Positions 15,313 through 22,500 of a stretch of DNA of 22,500 nucleotides are shown one piece after another. The number at the start of each line of letters is the position of its first letter. Within the stretch, counting starts at the first letter, position 1. The DNA comes from Diphasiastrum complanatum. Taxonomy: Eukaryota > Streptophyta > Lycopodiopsida > Lycopodiales > Lycopodiaceae. The position numbers and the translations under genes are program-made. Below the pieces are notes generated by a model. That model was not told the origin of the DNA. It did not search any database and was given only the letters and a program-made list of their open reading frames with translations. Where the stretch lies: contig MU835714.1 of the NCBI GenBank assembly GCA_029204225.1, positions 1-22,500 on the forward strand. Direction: 5' to 3'.

Positions 15313-18300
15313 ACCCACACCATCTCCGGATTGGAGTATGGAACTGTGATAGTTTACACTCATCCTCCATTGCTGGCGACTTGATCGATTTCATCACTGA
15401 AAAAGATTTGCTGCTCTTTATGGAGACTCATGAGAGTCAGGAGAGAGGATTACCTATTTTTCCAGGATACAGATGGGATTCCATGTACAGACTTGAGACT
15501 AGATCAGCTAGCGGTCGTGGATCCGGAGGTGTTGCATGTTTATACAGAGAGTCTCTTCATCCGAGCATTGAGTTCATCAGACACGACGGGCATGCACAGT
15601 ATATATGGATTCATATTACTGGGCAGGATATTGGGTTGGACAGGGACCTCTTTGTGTCGGCCTGTTATTTTCCTCCAGAGTCTTCGTCCTTTGCTGAGGG
15701 CACAGGTTCACCCTACCTTGATTTATCGCCTGATATCATCAGATTCGCAGAGCGGGGGCATATTCTCCTCACTGGAGATTTTAATGCCCGAACCTCTTCA
15801 CGACAGTCAGAGTTCTATGACATCACCGACCAGCTCCGCGTTCATGCCCTTGACAGCGATGATATGGGAGTTACCAGGATTTCAGAGGACAGCTTGGGAC
15901 CTACTACCCCTTACGGTGAGCATTTATTGCAGTTTGGAGAGGCCCATGAGTTAGCCATTTACAATGGCCTAACTTGTTGGCCAAAATCTGGCAGTTATAC
16001 TTGTCACCCTCACAGTGGTGGACATAGTGTTGTGGATTATCTCATGGGATCACCATCTTCCATACCTCTCATATCTGATTTTCATGTATCTCCCACCACT
16101 CTCTCTGATCATTCCTTTCTCTCCTTCGCTATCGGCCGCCTCCCACCTCCCCAACCATCCTCACACCCCCTGCTTACACGGGCACCCAAGTATACATTCA
16201 GTTCTCTCTTTACACCAGTTTACCAGGAGTTCCTAACCTCATTGCTCCATTCCTTCCCTCGCGATAGTACAGTCGAGACTCAAGCTGCCTTTCTTAGCAC
16301 TTCTCTTCATACCGCTGCTTCCCTTGCTTTTCCATCTAAACCCCATAAAAGCAGAGGCACCCGCTCCTCATCGATACGACCCCCACACCCCCCATGGTAT
16401 GATGTTGAATGTCGTTCTCTTCGTCAGCTTGTCACCCATGCGCGCACTCACGATCCTCATCTCCTCCACTCCGCCAGGCGCTCTTACCGTCGCACACTCC
16501 GCCAAAAAAAGCGTATATATGATGACTCCGAAGGAACGCGTCTTGTTGATCTTCTCTTCAGTTCCTCTTCAGGCGCCTTTTGGCGTGAGTTTATCCCTCG
16601 TGCTCCACCACCCCTCCTGGATGACCTTCGCATATGGACTGAATACGCTACCAAACTATATACCATACCCACTGACGCACCCATCTCTATCTCCCCACGC
16701 CCCTCTGAGTTCACCTTCTTCACATCTGACATGGTACTTACGGCCATCAAGAGAATGAAGTCCCATAAAGCAAGAGATATCGAAGACCTTGAATCTGAAC
16801 TCCTAACCCATGCTTCCGACCTCCTTGCTCCCACACTAGCCACTCTCCTCAATTCCGCCGTTGTCTCTGGTTTCCCCTCATCCTGGTGCACCAACATCAT
16901 CCACCCTATTCATAAAAATGGTGATCCCATGATCCCTGGTAATTACCGCACTATCATGATCGGACATGTTCTCACGAAGCTCTATGGTACCATACTCCAG
17001 TCTGCAGTGAGTTCAGAGGCGGAAGCTCGGAGATTACATGCATTGGGGCAGGCAGGTTTCCGATCTCATTATTCTACCACTGACCATATTTTTACACTTC
17101 GAGCCTTGATCGAGGAAGCTAAGTACAGGAAAGAGAGGGTTTACTGCTGTTTTGTAGATTTCAGGAAGGCCTTCGATTCTGTACTACGCTCCCTGCTCAT
17201 TCAGAGACTCCGTGACCTTGGTTTCTCCACAGATATTGTTTTAGCAGTGATGGCTCTTTATGAGAAGGTCTTGGGATGTTTCCGACATAGCAGTGGCTTA
17301 TCTGATCACATTTGGAGCACCATTGGGGTGAAACAGGGGTGCACCGGTTCTCTTTGGATTGTATATTGATGAGTTAGAGCGAGTCATCTCACAGTGTGGG
17401 GGGGGGGTGGCTGTAGACTTGGCACCATTCTGATTGCTATTCTCCTTTATGCGGATGATGTAGTACTAGTATCCCCGACCAGAGAGGGTTTGCAGAGGCA
17501 GCTGGATTGTTTACAGGGATTTTGTACCAGATGGGGGTTGGGGGTGAACACTGCGAAGACCAAGGTTATGGTCTTCAACACTTCTCGAGCCTTCATGCAG
17601 CGGCAGGAGCTCATCCTAGATGGACAGGTCTTAGAGGTAGTTTCCTCTTATACCTATTTGGGGATACTCTTCTCTGGTCCTACCTTCAGCATGCGGCAAG
17701 CTGCCACCACCCGACTTGGGAAGGGGCATTCCTCTCTTGTTCAGCTTGAGCGGTTCTGTTTCAGGAAGCTCATCCGAGATGTTCGCAGTAAGTGTAGACT
17801 CTTTGATACTATTGTCACCCCCACAGCCTTATATGCAGCAGAGACATGGTGCACCGGCCTCCCTTCATCACATTGGGCCAGCATTTCACGATTGCAGAGC
17901 ACCATGTTAGCCCGTATGATTCAGGCGAAGCCCTCGGTTCCACATGAGATCCTTCTTGCAGAGTTTGCCGTTCCACCCATTCAGATATATGCCGCGTTCC
18001 AGCTTATCACATACATTCAGAGAATCCAGGCTCTGCCCGATGAGGATATGAGATATACACAGACAGCACTGGTCTCCTCACACTTTCTTCATGACCAGGG
18101 CTATCGACTATCGTGGTTCTCTCAGGCATCCCATTTCCTCCTTGAGTCATTTGGTATCTCCATTACAGAGCTCCCCTCAGGTACTCATCAGTATATCAGG
18201 CACATCTTATATCGGGCATATCTCGACCGTACTTGGGGGCGACAGCTTGGGGTGAAACCCGGCTACTACTGGACTCATTTTATTGAGCTTGACATAGCAG

Positions 18301-18955
18301 TGGGGGGGTCCCCGTCTTACCGCATTATTTGGACTCGAGACTATTACATTGCCTCAGATTTACATTGGGACAGCTCCGTGTATCATCACATCAGTTGGCT
18401 ATTGAGACTGGTAGATTCCAGGGTACCCCGAGAGAGGAGCGGATTTGCCAGTTATGCTCTTTAGAGGAGGTGGAGTCAGAGGAGCACTTTATCTTTAGGT
18501 GCCCGGTATATTACGAGATCAGAGGGAGATACCACTGTTTGTTCCGAGACACACCTGTCACCTTACGATCGCTCATAGCTTATGAGGATTCCCGATGCGC
18601 GGCACTCATGATACGAGAGATGTTTATACTACGACAGGATTTGTATCAGACAGCCCAGCCGAGTCAGGTTTCTCAGCCTCAGATCACTTCTTTCTTCTCC
18701 AGGAGGAGAGGACGTTTTGATGACGGTGACGATGATGATGATGACCTACTTGCCCACAGAGACCAGAGACAACGTCCCACACATACCCATGTTGCAGCAC
18801 GAGCTACTCGACCTATCACGAGGAGACCTCTTCATCCTCTCAGACGACGTCAGAGACCACCAGTGGCCCTTCATGCCACAGGCCGTATTACATCCTTCTA
18901 TATCATCAGCACCAGCAGGACAGGACTAGATGATAGTGTCATATCTCACTCATGA
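15273..18955 (+). pseudogene. LINE 1 ORF2: APE endonuclease + reverse transcriptase + CCHC
   Basis: Endonuclease: RIGVWNCDS (15327-15353), METHES with the likely catalytic Glu at 15423, RGSGGVACLY, GDFNART (Asp at 15777), HSVVDY and SDHSF (16107). Reverse transcriptase: NYRTIMIG, QAGFRSHYSTTDHIF, VDFRKAFDS (Asp at 17157), GVKQGC, and YADD at 17448-17459. C-terminal finger CQLC...H...C (codons at 18446, 18455, 18485, 18500). Three frame breaks: one in the GVKQGC motif near 17340, after which LFGLYIDELERVIS is in another frame; one at the G10 run about 17398-17407; one at the G7 run 18302-18308. The last frame ends at 18953-18955 after a very acidic, then Arg-rich tail that may not be original. 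ORF2 nicks target DNA and copies element RNA there. This copy is inactive. Confidence 0.9.
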
Positions 18956-19147
18956 CTGTTAGCAGTATACATGCTCCCACATGTTTCTAATAGCATCACA
19001 TCTATTTCAGTTTATAGCTTTAGCTCTAGATTGCTACTTTGTTACTGTTTTGGAGACGTTTCATACGCTCCTATGGTTACCACATACTTGACATGTACAT
19101 TTACTAGTCTTATATGCCTTTTGGCATGGAAAAGACATTAATAAAGC
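18956..19147 (+). other. LINE 1 3' untranslated region
   Basis: AT-rich non-coding DNA. Near its end is a small hairpin, ATGCC-TTTT-GGCAT (19114-19127), then AATAAA (19140-19145), then the TTTC/TC tail. Hairpins close to the 3' end are recognised by the reverse transcriptase in some LINE groups, so this one is a candidate. Confidence 0.65.

Positions 19148-20048
<901 letters not shown>

Positions 20049-20134
<86 letters not shown>
20049..20134. repeat. (TC)n microsatellite
   Basis: A pure TC tract of 86 bp immediately before the GC-rich leader of LINE 2. A shorter CTCTCTCTCT at 20189-20199 lies within that leader. Confidence 0.9.
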
Positions 20135-20136
<2 letters not shown>

Positions 20137-20346
20137 CGCGCCCTCCGCCCTGCTGGTGCGCTGCCCGCCCTGCTAGCGCTGCTGCCCTCTCTCTCTCTTG
20201 CGCGCCCACCCGCCCTGCTTGAGCTGCTGTCCGCCCTGCTGGCGCTGCAGTGCTGACCTTCGCACCTGCCCTGCGCTGGTCTGCGCTACTGCGCTGCTAC
20301 GCCTGGCCGTTTGTCTACACTGTCCTCCATCTGCTTACCGCCTCCT
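20135..20346 (+). promoter_or_regulatory. LINE 2 5' leader with GC-rich tandem repeats
   Basis: About four imperfect copies of CCGCCCTGCTGGCGCTGC (20147-20253), then CT-rich DNA up to the ORF1 ATG. LINE 5' leaders carry internal promoters, and tandem GC-rich units could serve that role. The true 5' end of the element is not visible. Confidence 0.5.
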
Positions 20347-21267
20347 ATGGCACCTAAGAAAAAGGGGGGTGTTCTTACACCCCCCTCCCTGTTGGACACC
20401 CCCCCATCACCGGTAGTGATGGAGGAGCCGTCTTCAGTGATAGAAACTAGTGACATTCCTGTCAACATGGCTGCCATTGACTACACTCCTTCCAAACCTA
20501 CCGAAAGTCTTTTTGCTTATGATCTTAGTTTTATCCGACAAGAAATTCTTGGACTTAAGAAGCAACTACACCTCTTTGAAGCTGAAAATAGCAAGTTAGC
20601 TAAGGATCTTTTTGGTGTCACGGAACGTGTGGAGCAGCTTGAGCAAGAAAATATATATCTTAAGCAACGAATTGCAGAAAAAAGTGTCTTGGAGGAGACT
20701 TCCAACAAGATCAATAGCTTGGAGAAACAAGTCGAGGAGACGAAAACGTGGGCAGCACTCTTCAAACCGGATGATATGGGCAGCAAACTCTCATCACTCG
20801 CAAAACAGGTTGAAGAAACGACATCGATCCTTAAGCAAGGTAATCACTCTCAGATTTCATCTTTTCCGAAGGAAAACGATTTGGAGACAGTTTTGGGTGA
20901 ACAAGCCAGAAGGGCCAAAAAAGCCTTTAACATTAGAGTAAGAGGCATTGCCAATGGTGGAAAACCGTTGGAAGAAGCTACGGATTTGCTCATTTCCAAG
21001 TTATCTCATGTGGCTGATGGTTTTGATACTGCTTGGCGTAGTAAATTTGATGACAATGTTTTGTTTATCAAGTTCCGCTCGCTTTCACAACGCAATGCTG
21101 CCCTTCGGCTTAGGGCAAAGCTTAAAGGTACTTTCATTTATATGGATGATGACTTAACAAATACTCAATGGTTGGCAAGAAAAAAGATTATCCTTGAAGC
21201 GAAAGAGAAAGGGCAAAGGGTTGTTTTTATTGACGGGAAACCGAGATTTTTCGACCTTCCACAATAG
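20347..21267 (+). CDS. LINE 2 ORF1 (coiled coil + RRM-like RNA-binding protein)
   Basis: 306 residues from ATG 20347 (MAPKKKGGVLTPPS) to TAG 21265-21267; the frame opens slightly upstream without an ATG. Residues about 55-150 are heptad-rich (LGLKKQLHLFEAENSKLAKD, VEQLEQENIYLKQRI, INSLEKQVEE), predicting a coiled coil for multimerisation. Residues about 195-305 are RRM-like plus a C-terminal domain (FNIRVRGI, VLFIKFRSLSQRN, MDDDLT, GQRVVFIDGKPRFF). This is the L1-type ORF1 layout; many plant L1 ORF1 proteins instead end in a CCHC knuckle. It likely binds LINE RNA in ribonucleoprotein particles. No breaks seen. Confidence 0.85.
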   Translation: MAPKKKGGVLTPPSLLDTPPSPVVMEEPSSVIETSDIPVNMAAIDYTPSKPTESLFAYDLSFIRQEILGLKKQLHLFEAENSKLAKDLFGVTERVEQLEQENIYLKQRIAEKSVLEETSNKINSLEKQVEETKTWAALFKPDDMGSKLSSLAKQVEETTSILKQGNHSQISSFPKENDLETVLGEQARRAKKAFNIRVRGIANGGKPLEEATDLLISKLSHVADGFDTAWRSKFDDNVLFIKFRSLSQRNAALRLRAKLKGTFIYMDDDLTNTQWLARKKIILEAKEKGQRVVFIDGKPRFFDLPQ

Positions 21268-21309
21268 GAACTAGGGGCCCCCGGATATAGAAGCTACCCG
21301 AGATCCCCT
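21265..21309 (+). promoter_or_regulatory. Candidate stop-readthrough signal, LINE 2 ORF1/ORF2
   Basis: CAA-UAG-GAA-CUA, close to the tobamovirus readthrough context CAA-UAG-CAR-YYA except for the base after the stop. Six bases after the UAG comes GGGGCCCCCGG (21274-21284). AGGGG (21273-21277) can pair with CCCCT (21305-21309) and CGG (21282-21284) with CCG (21298-21300). The stem is weaker than in LINE 1, but the spacing and the GGGG(T/C)CCCCGG core are conserved. Confidence 0.45.
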
Positions 21310-22500
21310 ACCAATTTGAGACTTGGCTTCTGGAATTGTAATGGTTTTTTATCTTCGTCATCAGCCGGAGACTTTGCTGATTTTATTAGAAAATGCGACA
21401 TTTTGTTGTTGGCTGAAACTCATGAGTCCTTATATCATCCTCTTCCAAATATACAGGAGTACTCTTGGCATTCTGCTTTTCGTCCATTTGTTAGGGGAAA
21501 AACTTGTCGAGGATCTGGAGGAGTAGCTTGTTTATACAGAGACACCACAGTTCAGATGGTTAAACAAGATCCATACGCTCGCTATATTTGGTTACACATT
21601 ATTGGCTCACTATTGGGATTACCTCAGGACATCTATATAGTTGTATGCTATTTTGCTCCACAGACCTCAGTGTTTGCTGAGTTTGGCGGGGACCCTTTTC
21701 AGGCTCTCTCAGATGATATTGCTATCTTTTCTCAGCAGGGTTCCATTTTACTAGCAGGTGATTTCAACGCCCGCACAAGTTCTAGACAAACCGAATTTCA
21801 TGCAGCTACGGATCTTCTCAGGCTTTACCCTTTGGATATGGGGCTAGACCGGGTATCACAGGATGCAGACACTCCAGCTACATCTTTCGGGGAGCAGTTG
21901 ATCACTCTAGCAGAGACACACGCTCTTGCCATTTTGAATGGCCTCACACAGTGGCCTTCCTCATCAGCATATACATGCTATCCTCATGGTGGAGGACATA
22001 GTGTGGTCGACTACTTTATTGGATCACCTGCTTTGATCTCTCACATTTCTGATTTCTCCATTACACCCCCTACCATTTCCGATCACTCACTCTTACACAT
22101 CTCACTTGGTCACATAACCTCTTCTTTGCAAGTTTCTTGCTCTCTTCCCACTCATAAACGTATTCCTTTCACCCAATCTGGATTCACTAATTACACCGCA
22201 ATCTTATCCCAACTACTCGCTAACTTCCCGTTCATGGCACCAATTGACCAGCAAGCCACTTTTCTCTCTACATCCCTCTTAGCTGCTGCTTCCTCATCCT
22301 TCCCCACCAAGACAACATCATCTCACAGAAGTGTTCACAACAGATGGTATGATGCAGAATGCCGCTCTCTTCACAATCATGTGACATATGCCAGGTCACA
22401 CTCCCCTGCCACACTCAAACAATGCCAGAAAGAATATCATAGAACCACCAGAACAAAGAAGATCAAGTACCTACAATCACTCTGCCAAAAAATGATCAAC
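21268..22500 (+). CDS. LINE 2 ORF2, endonuclease part (runs off window)
   Basis: I translated the ORF1 frame past the UAG: it is open for all 411 codons to the last base, with no stop. Endonuclease landmarks: LRLGFWNCNG (21316-21345), AETHES, RGSGGVACLYRD, GDFNARTSSRQ (Asp codon at 21763), GGGHSVVDYF, SDHSLLHI (about 22078-22101), then the linker NRWYDAECRSL shared with LINE 1 (PWYDVECRSL). Roughly half the endonuclease residues match LINE 1 by eye, so the two are clearly diverged copies. There is no ATG soon after the ORF1 stop that would give a complete endonuclease: the first in-frame Met is at about 21556, inside the domain. The reverse transcriptase should lie right of the window. Confidence 0.88.

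Overview
The window looks like repeat-rich nuclear DNA of a land plant. The signs are GT-AG introns of about 90-130 bp in a DUF659/BED-type hAT transposase, a Ty3/gypsy element whose primer-binding site matches plant initiator tRNA-Met, plant-type TTTAGGG repeats, and long (TC)n, (CA)n and (TA)n microsatellites. I cannot place the species and see no host housekeeping gene. Nearly everything here is mobile-element DNA, nested and rearranged.

Layout. 1-1719: spacer beside a hAT transposase gene (microsatellites, telomere-like repeats, a SINE-like block). 1720-5529: hAT transposase gene on the minus strand, seven exons, with a nonsense codon and a 497-bp insertion in intron 5. 5530-13686: an inverted copy of the transposase 3' end, the spacer and the first codons of a transposase. 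This segment is split by a 6.36-kb Ty3/gypsy element (6025-12383) flanked by GAGAC duplications. 13687-14773: a second, internally deleted minus-strand transposase copy. 14774-19306: a 5'-truncated, frameshifted LINE ending in a (TC)n tail. 19308-20134: unassigned sequence and another (TC)n tract. 20135-22500: a second LINE that is open to the window edge.

How the parts relate. The hAT pieces are best explained as a head-to-tail array of transposase units in which one inter-unit segment (C-terminal exon, spacer, N-terminal codons) was flipped. The two breakpoints, 5529/5530 and about 13686, are reciprocal. The gypsy element then landed in the flipped copy. Its LTRs differ at 7 of 358 positions, so it is fairly recent, yet its coding region carries two in-frame stops, a frameshift and a gutted chromodomain.

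The most interesting signal is in the LINEs. In both diverged copies ORF1 and ORF2 lie in the same frame, separated by a single UAG. Exactly six bases later there is a GGGG-led GC-rich stem, very strong in the first copy. This resembles UAG-G plus RNA-structure stop readthrough, as known from murine leukaemia virus gag-pol, and would give an ORF1-ORF2 fusion protein. It is an inference from sequence.
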